From assembly GCA_020543525.1 (NCBI GenBank), contig JAHYIO010000039.1, positions 1,178,001 to 1,242,000 on the forward strand: 64,000 bases of DNA, given 5' to 3'. The stretch comes from Coriolopsis trogii. Its lineage: Eukaryota > Basidiomycota > Agaricomycetes > Polyporales > Polyporaceae. Below the pieces are notes generated by a model. The model worked only from the letters and a program-made list of their open reading frames with translations, made no database searches and had not been told where the DNA came from. Positions 1 through 13,096 of the stretch are shown piece after piece. The translations under genes and the position numbers were made by a program. Each line of letters opens with the position of its first letter. Within the stretch, counting starts at the first letter, position 1.

Positions 1-94
1 CTTCGACACACTGGAACCGAACATTGTGAACGTCCTCACGATGTATTGCCTGCTCCACAACCTGTGCGCATGCGTCGCGGCCAACGTGTACCCG
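1..94 (+). CDS. possible internal exon of a truncated gene
   Basis: Frame 2 is open from the window edge and gives about 31 residues containing the stretch LTMYCLLHNLCACVAANVYP. It ends exactly at a good donor (GTGAGC at 95). The leucine- and cysteine-rich stretch could be part of a membrane or structural segment. I do not recognise the family, and no continuing exon is obvious in the next kilobase. It may be the end of a gene lying to the left, or chance. Confidence 0.25.
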
Positions 95-1027
95 GTGAGC
101 AGCGGGCCGCAGGGGAAAAATAGACAAGGCTACGCACCAAACATAGATCCACCAATCCACACGACGCCATGGTCAGCAGGCAGTGTCGCGTGCCGTAAAC
201 CTGCGAACGACGTCCGCCCGCACATGCCCGCACGCGAGTTCCCGGAGCCTTGCGATACAGTAGTAGAGCACGTTTCGGACTCGCGCGAGCGCGCATGATA
301 GTAACACTGCTGCTTCTCCAAGTCTATTGGTGGTATCATGATGAAACTGGGTAGGGATACACAGGTGAATAGCGTGCGATCGTACGAAGTGCACATCCCA
401 CAAGCGGGCGAACAGAGGAAAGGGAGGTGGCGAGGCCTGAGGCTTGAGGAAGGGAAGGTGTAGGCACAGTACGAGCCAGCCAAACTATACAGTAGAAACT
501 AGGCGGGATATAGGAACACAACAGTGGACGCAGGTACCTAGGACAGGCGCGAAGGAGGGAGAAGAGGGATCCCATAGTGCGATGTAATAGACTAAAGGCA
601 GAAGGACAGAAACGATCGGAGGTTCCGCTTCCGGGGGACGAGCAAAGAAAAGGCAAGGGGGACGTCGTCCGTGTATGTTTTGTTCGCCGAAGAACGAGAG
701 AGAGACGGAGACGGAGAGTTCCAGCATCGAGCAATGTCCCAGGGGCGAGAAATATATGCACGAAAGATGAACGAACAAATGTGGGGGGGACGACTCGGAC
801 TCGGTAGATCGTCGACTCATGAGATGGAAGACAAGGGAGCGATGGATAGGCATGGGGTCGGGAAATTGGGGGGAGGGGGTGGGGGTGGGTGGGGGGACGC
901 ATAGTAGTGTGGTGGAGAAACGCGAGACGGAGAGACGGGAGGGAGAAGACAGCGAGAAGGAAGGACATAAGGATAAATTATAATATCCAAGCACAATGCG
1001 GGCAGGGCTGGTGGTGCCATCCACGAC
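95..1027. other. no supported gene; downstream flank of the Zn2Cys6 gene
   Basis: Several overlapping ORFs exist on both strands, but none has domain signature, codon character or splice context that supports it. The part next to 1027 is presumably the 3' UTR and downstream flank of the minus-strand transcription factor gene. Confidence 0.5.
868..896 (+). repeat. G-run tract (possible G-quadruplex)
   Basis: Five runs of three or more G separated by single A or T bases lie about 130 bp beyond the stop of the minus-strand transcription factor. The plus strand could fold as a G-quadruplex; the transcript of the neighbouring gene would be C-rich here. Function is not known. Confidence 0.5.
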
Positions 1028-4000
1028 TCACACCCCATAAAACTTGAAGTCCTGCCACATCTCCCCGTTCGGGCCCGCACCCGGATCAGGGCTCTGCTGG
1101 GGCCACCCCAGCATGCCCATCGGCGGCGGCTGTTGTTGTTGCTGTTGCTGCTGCTGAGGTTGCTGCTGTGCCTGCTGGTGCCCATGCTGGCCGTGCTGAG
1201 ACTGCGAAGGATGAGGATGCGGCTGTCCATGTCCAGGATGTTGCGGATGCCGCTGCCCATGCTGAGCCTGGACCTGAGCCTGGTACTGCGCGTGGTGCGA
1301 CGCATGTTGCGACTGCGGATGGACCTGCGTGTACGAGATCGCGTTCGGCGGGCCGTTCACACCCGTCGTGTGCGCCGCGTCCACCATGCCCACGCCCACA
1401 CCCACGCCCACGCCCATCGTCTCGTACCCACCCGTCGGCGGCGCATACGGCAAGTAGCTCGTGTACACCTGTCCAGGCGGAGGGTACGCCGTCACCGGGC
1501 TCGCATACTGGCTCGATCCCTGCGTCTGCTGCTGGTGTCCGTGCGGATGCTCGTACATCGTCGTCGCCGCCGAAGGCGGAGAGTCGTAGCTGAACCTCCG
1601 GTCATCGCTCACGCTCAGCCCGTCGTCCGGACTGCTGTACTGCATCGCATAGTCCTCTTGCTGCTGCTGCTGATGCGCCTGCTGGGGCTGTTGGGGCGCT
1701 TGCACCGACGGCGGCTGTGGCGGCGGCTGCATACACTCCTGTCCAGCCCGCGGAGTCCCATACGCCTCGTACGGCGTCGCCACGGACGGAGACTCGGGTA
1801 TCGACACCACCGACGCGCGCGAAGACGACGGCAGACCGCTCGGAGGCGTAGTCGTCAGCGGCGACGGCGTCGGCGCTGGCAGCGGCGCGGCTTTCGGAGG
1901 CGGCGGCGCAGTCGGCGCAGGAGTCGCCCCCGCCGCCGTCGACACCGACGCAGTCCGCTGCCTCCTCGGCGTCGGCTGGCCCGTCATCGGACGCACCCTG
2001 AGCGGCCCGTTGATGAACTTGCTCGTGCCCGCGGCGGTGCTCTTCTCCCTGTCTTGCGCCTTCTCCTTCTCCCTCTCCTTCTCCCTCGCCTGCTTCTTCG
2101 CCTCCGGCTTCCCCTTCGCGTCCCCATTCCCGTGCCCGTTCCCGTTGGTGCTCGCGTTGGCGTTGCTGCCGCCGGCAGGTGTCGTCTGCGCCCTCGCCCG
2201 CGCCCGCGGGTTCGGCTCCTGGGCCCTCGTCGAGCTCACCGCGGCGCCCACGAACGGCAGCTGGAAGCTCGCCGACGCCCCAACGCGCTCCACGCCCTCA
2301 CCCTGTCCCTGTCCTTGTCCCTCCCCCTCCCCACGCTTCCTCTTCGTCCCCGCAGAAACGCCCGCGCCGCCCATCCCGCGCGCCGCCTCCGCCTTCCTCT
2401 TCATCGCCTCCACGATCCGGATCGCCTCGGCCCTGCTCCCCGCCCCACCCGCACCCGCACGCGTGCCCTCGACGCCGACCCTCCCCGCACCGGCACCGGC
2501 ACCCGCGCCCAGATCCTTCAGGATGTCGAGCACGCAGCACACGCTCTTCATCCCCTCCGCCGCGACGATGCTCATCGGCTCCTGGACGACCGCGTGCGCG
2601 CACACGACGCCCGCGTCGAACACCGTCCGGCCAAAGTCGTAAAAGTCAAACACCGCCGGCCGCGTCTGGCCCCACACCCCGTGCAGCACCCGCGCCGCGT
2701 ACACCACGTTGTGCGCCGCGCTGATCGTCCCAAACACCGCCTGGTGGGACGGCGCCGTCGACTTGCGCCCCGCTCCCGCTCCCGTTGTCGTCGTCGAGGC
2801 CTCCTTGAGGAAGGGCAGGTAGAGCTTCACGACCAGCCGGTGCGCGAGGATCGCCAGCTCGCACTTTTGCGCGATCCGGAACGGCGACCCAGTGAGTGGA
2901 GGGAGGGGCTTCGCGAGGTCCTGCGTGAGCTCGAGCCTGAACGCCGGCGGGAGCTCCTGCAAGAACGTGCTCACGTCCGCCTCGAACGCGCCCGCCTGTT
3001 CGACCGACAGCTCCGCGCCCGCCCCCTCGCCGCCGAGCAGCGGGTCGCGGAACGTCTGCTTCTTCACGTTCTTCACGAGCTGCGCGAGCCGGCACTTGTG
3101 CGTAAAGTACGCCGAGGACGTGTCGCTCTCGGGCGACTCGACGCTCGGCAGCGACGTGCACGACGGCGTGAACCGCTCCTCGTCCACGTCCGCGGGCAGG
3201 TGCGTCGTGTGGCTGTTGTCCGCGATCAGCGGCGGCTGGCCCATGCAGTCCGAGATGAAGCTGTGTCACACAAACGCCACAGAGGCTCAGCCATCGAATC
3301 CCACCGGATGCGAAACAAGAAAACAGTCACTCACACGTCATGGTAGAACACCTCCCACCATACCCGCCTCCTCGTCTCGGCCTCGAACAGATTATACGTT
3401 CCCGGGAACTCGTCCGGGTCGATCGCCAGGCCCATCATCCGCGCCACATTAACCATCTTTCCCACCTTGCCACCGAAAAGCACAGCGTCAGCAAGCCAGC
3501 GCCCACACAAGCCCACACCGCACTCTGCGAACCAAAAAAGAAGACAACGCTCACCATAGGAAACACGCCCTGCGCAACGCTCGTCCGCCCCTCGTGCAGC
3601 ATATACAGCACCTGCAGAATCATCGCGATCACCGCGTCCAGATCGTACGCCGCCGTCTTCTCAAACAGCCCCAGCGCCTGCTCCGACAGGGCAAACAGCA
3701 TCCCCGGCGTCCCGCTCGCGTCGCCCCCAGTTGTTGTCGTGGCTGCTCCAGCTCCAGCTCCTCCGGCCGACGTCGGTGAAGGCACGGACGGCTCAGGCTC
3801 CTCGTTGCGTGCCACAAGGGCCCCGAGCGCAAACGCCGCACACGCCGCCGAGAAGAAGCTGAGCGTCGGTTTCGGTGCGTTCGCATTCGACGCCGCGCCC
3901 CCAGCGGCCCCAGTCCCGTTCACCCGACTCGAACCCGTCGGCTTCCCGCCCGCCATAAAGATATCGCGCGCGAGGTCCTGCTTCGACATCGGTCTCCCCC

Positions 4001-5324
4001 CATACGCGGCCGTCGCGCTCGTCAACGCCCCTCCGCCCTCCGCCCAGGCGTACATCGCCATGATACGCTGCTCGAAATGGGGGACGTTAATCGACGGGTG
4101 AAGGAGCATCGTCTCCCGGAACGCTTTCAGGTATCGCGCGCGCGCCGGCTCGGCGGGCAGGTACGAGGACACGAGCGCGGCCGTCGCCTGCGGGAGCGCA
4201 GACGGTCCGGCGGATGGCGGCGGCAAGAATGCATCGTACGGCGCGGGTGGGTGCAGCGCGTTGAAGCCGTCGATCGACGGCGCATGGGACGGGTGGCCGT
4301 GACCAGGGGCGAACGAGGGACACGCGGGGGGAATAGCGGCCGCGGTCGGTTCGAGTTTCACGGTCCCAGTAGAAGCAGAAGGCCGAAGGGGGCTCGAGCC
4401 GGACTCTGAGTGTGAAGATCGAGGATCGAAGCCGAAGTCCTCGAGCTCGTTCAGCCAGAGACTCACCACGTCCTCCAGATTGATGACGACTGAGCTTCCG
4501 GACGCGCCGTGTGCCAAGAGCGCACGGTCGTTGGATGACGGGAGAGCAGCTGTAGAGGATGGGATTGCCACAGGACCGGCCCTGCTAGGTCCCGCGACGG
4601 GACTCGGCTGCTTGAAGCTTGACATACCAGATAGGACGGCAGAGACAGGGGTGGAGGGTGATGCGGCTTGGAGTTGTGCCAGGACCCGTTCGATCTCGAT
4701 GATACGGTTGTGTAGGGTTTGAACGTCGCTAAAGCAGACATGAAGGCAGATAGCGTAGAAAGCAAGGAATGGACGTACACTTTCTCGGCGGCAGCTTGCG
4801 AGTACACGCATCGTTGTACGGTATCGCGCTTTAGACAGGAACTGCAGGGCGTACGGCGGTCGCACTTGAGCTTTAGACGTTTGCACTGCAGGACGCGTAT
4901 GAGCGATGATAGGAGGACAACGTGGGGCGGTCAATGCATGAGAGGACGAAAGCGCAGCTTGCCCTGTGCCTGTCCACGGCGCTTGTGCAGATGTGGGTGC
5001 TTGGACGCCGCCTCTGAACCCTGGCCCACGGGGACGAAGAAAGGGCCGGAGGAGGAAGAACGCGGACTCACCTCAGCGCAGACGACGGTGATACGGGAGC
5101 GTATGTGCCTGCGGGGATGTTATAGATATAGAGTGACGGGAGGGACCGAGTACGCACGGTCCGTTGGAGAACTTCTGCTGTCCTGAGGACGAGTGGGAGG
5201 GGCCCGCGGCTCCTGCGGATTGGTCTGCGCCGTGTGCGGCGAGGGAGGCGGAGGATGGGTAGGAGTGCATCGCGCTAGCTGGGGTGTGGACGAGGTCGTG
5301 GTCAAGGCCCGGGGTAGACTCCAT
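1028..5324 (-). CDS. Zn2Cys6 fungal-specific transcription factor
   Basis: Nuclear sequence-specific regulator. A seven-exon model (5324–5147, 5108–5072, 5020–4948, 4885–4779, 4728–3555, 3465–3335, 3260–1028) gives 1,310 residues with consistent phases. The binuclear zinc cluster spans a splice junction: SCAF then CKRLKLKC, RRTPCSSC and a last Cys, so C94, C97, C104, C110, C113 and C122 (C-X2-C-X6-C-X5-C-X2-C-X8-C). A short coiled coil follows (TLHNRIIEIERVLAQLQ). The fungal_trans region in exons 5–7 carries the family's RRRVWWEVFYHDVFISDC signature. The C-terminal third is disordered, with Pro/Gln/Gly-rich and VG repeats and a CAG/CAA-type polyglutamine near 1130–1175. The start is the first Met of the disordered N-terminus. 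The exon 1 and exon 3 donors (GTCCCT, GTCCTC) are weak, so the first 100 residues are the least certain part. Target genes are unknown. Confidence 0.85.
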
Positions 5325-8300
5325 GATCGCCCGAGACTGCGTCTTCCAGCGAGCGCAAAAGGAGGAGGGAGCGGGGTGGAGGATGGGAGGAGGAAGAAGG
5401 ACGGGGTGGTACGCGAAGGAAGCCGGCGAGGAGGAAGGAGGAGGGAGAGAATGAAGGAGAGCGTGCGCGGGAATTTGGGCCGTCCCCTGCTCCCCTCGAG
5501 CGCCAGTGCCAGCCGATCTTGAGAACACACGCTTCTCAGGACCCCGGGACCCCTGCCGGTCAATTACCCCAGCGCCTCCTCCCCGACGTTTTCAAACCCC
5601 GCGCACCTTGCCCGCCTCCCGCCTCTGGGCGTAATGTTCATTATCCCTCTCACCGCCACCCGCTTACGACGGCGACGTTGACGAGCAAAGCACCCGGACG
5701 CGTTCAAGTCGTGCGACGGTGTATGCTTGGGGACGTGTATCTGGCAGGGCTGAGAAACGCGCCGAGATCGCTCGGGCCTTCTCCCTGTATGGCAAGTGCC
5801 AATCACGTCGTATCGATGTCAGCCTCCATGGCCATACATATGCGTGGAGTCAGAACATGTACCGTCCATGCCTCATGCGGCTCTCCTTTGGCTTTAGGGT
5901 TTCGTAACCCGGCTTCCAAGCTTGTCGTCCGTCGCTGCCCTTGCGGCTTTTGGGAGGGCATACGCACGATGATATCACAACGACGAGTCAGTCAACCAAG
6001 TCAGCCGCAGAGGTGTGCTCCATCTGTCGTCTCGCCCTTGAATTCTGTCCAGCTGGGACAACACTATCGAGGCGACTAGTCAGCCAGCGAAGGGGGTGGG
6101 CAAGCCCCGGCGCAAGAAGCAGGAGGATCAGCTGCTCGCGTTATCAAACGCTGTCGCGGGGTCTGGCACGGACGAGAAGGGCATTGTTCGACGATTGTGG
6201 ACAGTCTTCGGCCTGGTGGCGTCCGCTCCATGGCCAGCTGCTGGGTCTGCCACGCGGCTACTCGCCGTCTGGCGCAGCTCCAGCCTCTCGCTCGGTCCGC
6301 CCCACAGAGACAGCGATAAGGTCCCACTGCGGCCGAGCTGCCGTACAATGTCGCGAGCGACGAGGCACGTTCTCACTCCCTTTCGTCCCTTACGACACCG
6401 CTGACGCCCAGTGCTGGGCGATACTCACGCGCGCACGAACGGACGACCGAAGTTGCAGCAAGCCCTCGGTGGGGTCTGTTTGGATGTGCACCCGTGACGG
6501 CAGATAGAGTATGTGTTCTGTGCGCGTGGGCATGCAAGCTCTGTCTGACAGCGCTTGGAAGGCGTGCGGGGCCCCCTTGTCTGCGTTCTTGCAGCCTCCA
6601 CGCTCAGCGCTCGTCCCGCGGTGCGCACGAGCATGAGAAGGAGATGCGCGGTCCGTGTGATAGGCGCGCCCAGGCCGGCGGCATTTCCCCATCGGGCCAC
6701 GGCAGCCATTCCAGCGAGGCTTCGCGGATTTCGAAGACTTGACGCCTCCCGCTACTTACCGCACTGCGGCGGGCATGGCACGGACGGGGCACAGACATTC
6801 CGGCACAGCGAGGGAGTACGTGTGTATCCGGCTACATAGACGTAGGCCCGGACGGACCCGTGCAGGGCGTCCTGTGAACGCAAGCCATCGCCCATCCATC
6901 CTGCAGAGGTCTGGCACAAGAGCCAGCACCGACTCGTCCAACGCCTCGCCCAGGGCCCTGCAACACGACCGACACCGTGGCCGCCGACGACACGGCTTCG
7001 CGCATCCCGTGTACGTACAACGGTGCGTTTCAAGGAACAGGAACTCCTCACCCAGCCACGCCATACCCGCTCCCTCACTGCCCGTACGCTCTCTACTCTC
7101 ACCCTGCGTCCTGTCTGCCCACCCAGGCTGCGCACGCCAACTCGCGACCTGTTTCGCTCCGACTGCCCAGGCATAAACCACCCGCCATAAGTCCACCACC
7201 CGCATCCTGCCGCCTTCGCTACCTACGTCGTGGCTGTGCACTCACTACGAACTCTCACCGGCCAAAGATGTTCGATGCGTCGTATCAGAATCTCGGACTT
7301 CGCCGCGGGCTCCCACTTGTCTAGCAGTCTCATAGCCTCACCTCAGTCTTCAACGTCAACCGCGTTCTCCCTCAGTGCCGTCATACCGTGCGCAAACTGT
7401 CCATTCCGGCTGCCTCCTAGGACCCCGCAGCCTGCGCCCGCTGTCACCCCGGCCATCATCATCATACGACGACCATTTCCAACAGCGTACGCTTTCCCAG
7501 TGCTTGACCTCAGCTGCCGTCACGGCCCTCCCCAGGACACACATGCCAGCCTCTCGTCCATGTCGACATGCGGCAGAACCGGCAGTGGCTCGCGCGTACC
7601 CGTCCTCCAACGGCCCCCTCCATTCTTCCCCAATCTTTCCCACCGCGCCCAGTCCACGACTCTGTCAGAAACTTGTCAGTGTGGGACCGACCCCACTGCC
7701 GTCATCATGCCGCCAAGAATCCGAATTTCGAACGTTCGCTGAAAGGTTTGAAACCGGACGCGCCGCCAGACCTGGCACTCACGCAGACCGGCTTCTCGAG
7801 TCTCGACTCATCGAATGATGGTGCGTGTCGTTTTCAAGAACATCGTCCACGTACATGGTTCAGAGATGTGTCCAAACTCCCGGGTATGTCGCGACCCCCA
7901 GTCCAGACGCAGACGCAGACGCTCGGCGCGCAAGCAAGTACATACCAGTCTTTGATCCCCGAGGTGCCCGCTCCACGGTCCGGCGTATGTACACGCTTGT
8001 GCGCACTACCGTCACGGTAGTGCCCATACGCTTGTCATACCAGTGCAGCACGTCACGTCAAGTAGGCAGCTAACCGGCCGTGTCCCCGATCAGCATATAT
8101 CGGGCTTTCTCGAGGCTCGATGCTGCACAGAAGCAGTCTCGGGTTCGCGAAGGTCGCCCGCAGTGTACCGTGACACATGCATACGGACGAGGACGAGGAG
8201 GCCCCCTCGGCTCGGGTGTGTCAGCCACCGGTCTCCAGGGGCGCCCCGCTGTCCTTCATGCTATATTCGACGTATTCGACGTTCGGGTTTCGGGTTTCGG

Positions 8301-10007
8301 GAAGTCCAGTGCAGCTAGTAGCTACAGCTCGTGGGCTGTGCGGGTCGCAAGTTCTCGGATCCCCATCCCGCGGCGCATGTGGGGAGCGCTCTCGGGCATT
8401 GTTCGAGAGAATCGAGAGTAAAGTAATGTACATTGCCAGAGCGAAAGTGCATCATCAGCGCAGGCACGCGCGGTCACGCCACGCACGCTAGAGTATATCG
8501 TACGTGTATCTCAGCCCATATGTTACTGTACGAACTCACGGCCGACATGAGTCGGTGGCACGCAGCAAAACGTCGTGGCCATTGCTACTTTGACGGGCTG
8601 TACTACAGTACTCACCTACCTGTACGGCGTCACCGTACGCGTCTCGGGCTCGGATCCCCCATGCTCATTGTTACGATGGTGCGTTTGTCGGTTTCGTTTC
8701 CGATCCGCTGGCAGCGCGCCTAGAATCATGATTCATGAATGAAGATATCATCACATACAACATTTGGCTCGGCTCGGACGATCGCGTAGCATTTAAAAAG
8801 CTTCGCTTGGTCAAGCGTGCTGACCATACCCCCCACTGCGCGCAATAAAGTCAGACACCGTCCTTGTGGCATATCATATCATGAAAGCCGGTGCTGCCCA
8901 AGCGCGTGCTACCATATAGAACGCGGCGCAATGACGTACGCGTGTACCATTCTCAATCTGCGCAGCTCATGTACGGTCTGATGCGTGAGTATGTACCTGG
9001 ATGGCTTGGAACTTGGGGAGGCAGTTCTGCCAGTGGAGACTACTACTCTCAAATAGTACATACTAGGACTAAACCACACTCGTCGCGGGGACCCATTTTT
9101 GCAACTCAGCCGAGTCAGATTTTGATGGAGTCCGCAGCGCTGGCGCTGCCGCCTCGTCCACTAAGTATGTAGTCGTGTGCGTGACTCGCCATCCATGGAC
9201 CATATCCCTCCACTCGGCTCATGCGATGATTCGATATTTAGAAAATCGATGATCAGACCCCGACTGGATCCTCGAGTCGATCAGAAGGATGGTGGGTCAC
9301 TGGCCTGGTGGCTACAGCCTACAGGCCGGCCCGGCCAGTGGCCATGGGATCGATATTATTCCCCGTCCGGATCCAAGAAGCTGTTTGCATAGTCACAGTG
9401 AGCTCACGATCGTATGTATGTACATGCCTGGCGAGCTCGAGCACCCCACATACCGTCGGCGCGTCATGACGCAGATGGCGTGGGGGCAGTAGGCACAAGA
9501 CCGCCAGATTCAGACGTTCGGCAGCAAAAACTCATAGTACATACTCATTCCAGAGGTGGGGTGTGGCCATGGGAGCAACGCCCACCGCACCGGGACCTCT
9601 GGCACTCACGAGTCGTCCCCACACAAGTCGACTGCGACCGTCCGACATGTCCTGGCGATATGGAGTCGAACGGCGCGCAAAGGTGACGGCATCGGCACTG
9701 GTATCTGCTCACTAGTCCCGGTCTGTATCAGTTTGCATCATTCGTCTAGCTACGGCTACCTCATAGCGCACCTCGGGATGGACATTGTCCGCGATCACCG
9801 CGGAGCAGGAAAGCGACCTACTACCAGGAACCCCCAACTGCCTCCCCAGGGCCAACCCCGTCTCAAGACTCAGCCGTGCGACTTGGCTGTTGGCGTCGAG
9901 CGCAGACCACCCCGCATATCCGACGCCGTTCGCCCATCTCTCCAAACCCCCAACTTCCAGAGGCCCAAACCCCAAACCGACACCAGAACCAGGAGGAGAG
10001 CCTCGCT
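5325..10007. other. 4.7 kb without a supported gene
   Basis: Both strands hold many GC-rich ORFs of 60–190 codons, none with a recognisable domain, plausible exon chain or consistent splice sites. The right side (about 8.7–9.7 kb) is more AT-rich. The left end must contain the promoter of the Zn2Cys6 gene. No transposon ends or long repeats were found by eye. Confidence 0.5.
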
Positions 10008-12293
10008 CTAACTCGCACTCTGAGCGGCTCGCCCCGCCTGAGCCCGCCTCCCCAGGCCTGCCCACCGCGCCCCCGCATACGCCGGCACGCTGACCGCAAA
10101 GCCCAGGAGCATGCCCAGGTCGCCCGTCCCGCGCGCGCGCGCGAGCGGCCCCGTGAACCACTGCTGCTCCATGCTGAGCACGATGGCGAGCACGGCGAGC
10201 GCGAGCGCGCAGAGCGCCGGATAGGGACGCGGCAGGTTCGCGTGGCGCGCGGGGCCGTCCCACGCGCCGGGGACGTCGTATGCGGCGAAGGAGCACCGGC
10301 GGAAGAGGACGTGCTCGGTGAGGACGATGGCGCAGAAGGGCGCGATCCAGTACCCGACGATGGCTGCGGTCCCGCGATCGGAATGGGCTTGGTATGGTGC
10401 GAGGACGAGAGAGAGCGCGGGAGGGACGTACCGAGGATGTCAACGAACGTTTCGTAAAAGTGCCCCGCACCGACGACAGCGACGGGAACCAGTCTGCCGA
10501 GAACGCGGTGTGGGACGCGGTCAGCACACAGCGGCACGCGACGACAACACGCATAGACGGGAGGAGCTTACACGACCGTAGAGACGATCGCGATCGTGAA
10601 CCGCGGCAGGCGCGCGAACGCACGGTGGATCGTCATGAAGCTCGTGCAGGCGGTGTACATCCCCGGCGCGCACGCGCTCGGCGCCGTCAAGCTGAGCAGC
10701 ACGAGCAAGAACTTGCCAAACCGTCCCGTCGGCCCCAGGACGGCCGCGACGAGCCCGCCCACGTCGTTCCCGCCCGCGAAGCCCGTCTCCCAGTCGGGCA
10801 CGTGGATGGCTGCGGCCGCAAACGCCGCTCCAAGCATGTGCGCCGGCACCTATTGTTTGTATTTGGTATATGTAAGTCTTGGAGCCGGTGTGAGGAGATG
10901 TATGACACGGGACGCACGCTGGATACGATGAACCCGAGGTAGGTGTAGAAGAACACTCTCCACGCGGACACGTTTCGATCATGGTACACGCCATAGTCCG
11001 GTGTGAGCGGCGACCAGCTCACGACGAACGCTGCGAGAGACGCGGCGAAGGTCATGAGCGTTGCGGCCGTAGGGGGCACTGGGCTCTCCAGGGGGATGCT
11101 CTTGAGTTGCTTTCCCCCAACGCCGATCATGACGACGAACGCGACGACGTTGGGGAACCATATCACCAGTTCGTACCTACCGCTTGTCAGCTGTTGAGTG
11201 ACGGTCCGGGAGATGCCAACGACATACCAGTGTAGGACAGCACATCCGCAGAAGGTAAGCTGCTCGACATGCACATACACACACCGTCAGGGACCCACAG
11301 GGAGCATTCACAAGTCAAGAACGCACCCCTAGCGAGGTGATAGCTATGATGACGATGCCCAGTGTGGCATTCAGACGGTCGGAGACTTGTGCGAGCGTCT
11401 GTCCGCCAATGATAGTGTTGATGATCAAGTAGCCTTCCATTGAGAGTACATTCAAGATGCTTGGTATGATGGCTCCATAGTACCTGTTCGACAAGGGGCA
11501 CAGTCAGTCACTGTCCCTTTCTGGATAAGATGATCCTAGGCTCACCCCCACGAAAACCTGCTTTGGACCATGGACCTCATCCCGAGTTTCGGCCCAAAGA
11601 CTGCACTGTCCAGAGATATCACATTGACGACACCAACAAGGGTCGCCTGGTCTGTCCACTCACAAGAAGGCCGGGAAGAGGCACGCTCTTCAATGGTCAG
11701 CGTCAGCGTGCCCCTCCACACAACTTCGGTTCAGAAAACGTAGAGACGCACATGAAGTCGACGACCAAGATCACGTAGAACGAGTCGCGTATGCCGAGGT
11801 TAAAATACGCAGGGCCGACCGTCCCCGCGCTCATCCTGCACAAGCCCGAGCCCGAGCCCGCTCAGTACGCTCTTCCGTCGTCGAGACCGGTGGAATAGCA
11901 CAAACGTCAAGATGTTCGCGTTCGCCGAGAACCACACGAAGAACAGCTGGTACATCCGCCCGTCCGTCCTCTGCTCGTCCGGAATCGGTGTGATCCTGCC
12001 GTCCAACGGCCAACGTCCAGCCGTCCACTATCAGTGCGCCCACTCGAAGATCCCAACGCAGCCCACACACACACACACCCGTTGACTTCGAGCCCCCAGC
12101 GCGCGAGCCGGAGCGTGATCGCGTGCAGCGCTCTCCCGAGCCTCGTCCGCGCCTCGTCAACCTCGGTGACGAGCACGACCTCCTCCTCATCCGGCAGCTT
12201 CTCGTCCGACTTGCGCGACCGTACAGAGGCATCGCTCGAGGGCGCATATCTGTCCTTTTCGCCGGCACCCGACTCGACGTCGGTCAGCAACAT
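10008..12293 (-). CDS. NCS1-family purine/cytosine permease (Fcy type)
   Basis: Plasma-membrane proton symporter family for nucleobases and related compounds; the substrate here cannot be told. Eleven exons (12293–12079, 11995–11906, 11835–11752, 11687–11664, 11605–11546, 11483–11327, 11259–11228, 11176–10927, 10849–10572, 10493–10432, 10363–10008) give 535 residues, normal for the family. Family landmarks appear in order: a cytosolic N-terminus ending in GITPIPDEQRTD, FVWFSANANILT, FGPKLGMRSMVQSRFSWGYYG, the hydrophobic segment SILNVLSMEGYLIINTIIGG, VIWFPNVVAFVVMIGVGGKQL, then NDVGGLVAAVLGPTGRFGK and GHFYETFVDILAIVGYW. Exon 4 is only 24 nt. The start is the first in-frame Met before the acidic N-terminus (MLLTDVESGAGEKD). 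The gene lies in tandem with SEC11 upstream. Confidence 0.9.
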
Positions 12294-13096
12294 GTCGGCG
12301 CACGTCCGGGCAGAGGATTCGGTTGCACTGGTGTGAGGTCGAGAAGCGTGTCAGACACTGTAGCGATGTTGGAGAGAGTTCGGCGGCGACAATGTCCAGC
12401 AGCAGAGAGACGCGAGATGCGAGAAGCAGGCCTAGGAGGGATACGATGGGCAAGCGGAGTGGACGAGATCGAGCCCGAGTCGGGTATATCTACCACACCA
12501 CCGCTGGGCGTTCCCGTGGTGCGTCAAGAGTGCAAGGAACCGACACCCAGCGAGTATCCGACTGGAACACTGTTGGAGTCAGGTGGGACAGCCCCCGATA
12601 AGCAGGAGCAGCAGGGAGCAGGTGTCCGGTATGAGGAGCAAGATAACACTGACACGGTGCGCCTTAACTCAGCCCAAGGCTTGAGCATGAGAAGGGGTGC
12701 GCATATATAGCGATGATACTGTCAATCCAACGTGAGCATGAGAACGGCCTTTCTCGTGTTGGCGTGGAGAGATAGCGCTTTCGGATTTGCATTGAGCAAT
12801 GGATTGTTTCAGTTTAACTTGGCAGTCCCGGAAGGCTAGCGAGCGGTAGACAGCGCGCGAACTGAACTTGCTGACATCCCAGGCAGAGAAGGCCGCCGCG
12901 GTCTTGCGCCACTAGTGGTGGAAACTGGTCAGGTTCTCAAACCAGATGAGAGCGTGTGCGCGTCCGAATGCGGTAGGGCACCACCCCCCGAACCGTGGCA
13001 GATCGTGTCCTAGAAGTCGCACTCAGAAGCCAAACGAAGAGATCAGAGCTCCCTCGTATTAAATAGCATATATTACAAGTACCCGCACCACCCCAA
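12294..13096. other. intergenic: permease promoter and SEC11 downstream flank
   Basis: No gene is supported in these 800 bp. On the minus strand a TATATATG lies near 12703–12710 and GATA-like sites are closer to the permease start. The right edge adjoins the SEC11 stop codon. Confidence 0.45.
12597..12647. promoter_or_regulatory. possible GATA-factor sites upstream of the permease
   Basis: GATAAG at 12597–12602 and GATAAC at 12642–12647 sit about 300–350 bp upstream of the permease start. Fungal purine permeases are often controlled by nitrogen GATA factors, so these are candidate sites. Such short motifs also occur by chance. Confidence 0.25.

Noticed and set aside
1133..3346. Very long plus-strand ORF (737 codons), Arg/Leu-rich
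   Set aside because: Antisense shadow of the Zn2Cys6 factor's last exon; composition is a by-product of GC-rich codons and it has no domain.
6739..7818. Chain of overlapping Ser/Pro/Arg-rich ORFs on both strands
   Set aside because: Open frames occur equally in several frames, as expected for GC-rich non-coding DNA; no splice-linked chain was found.
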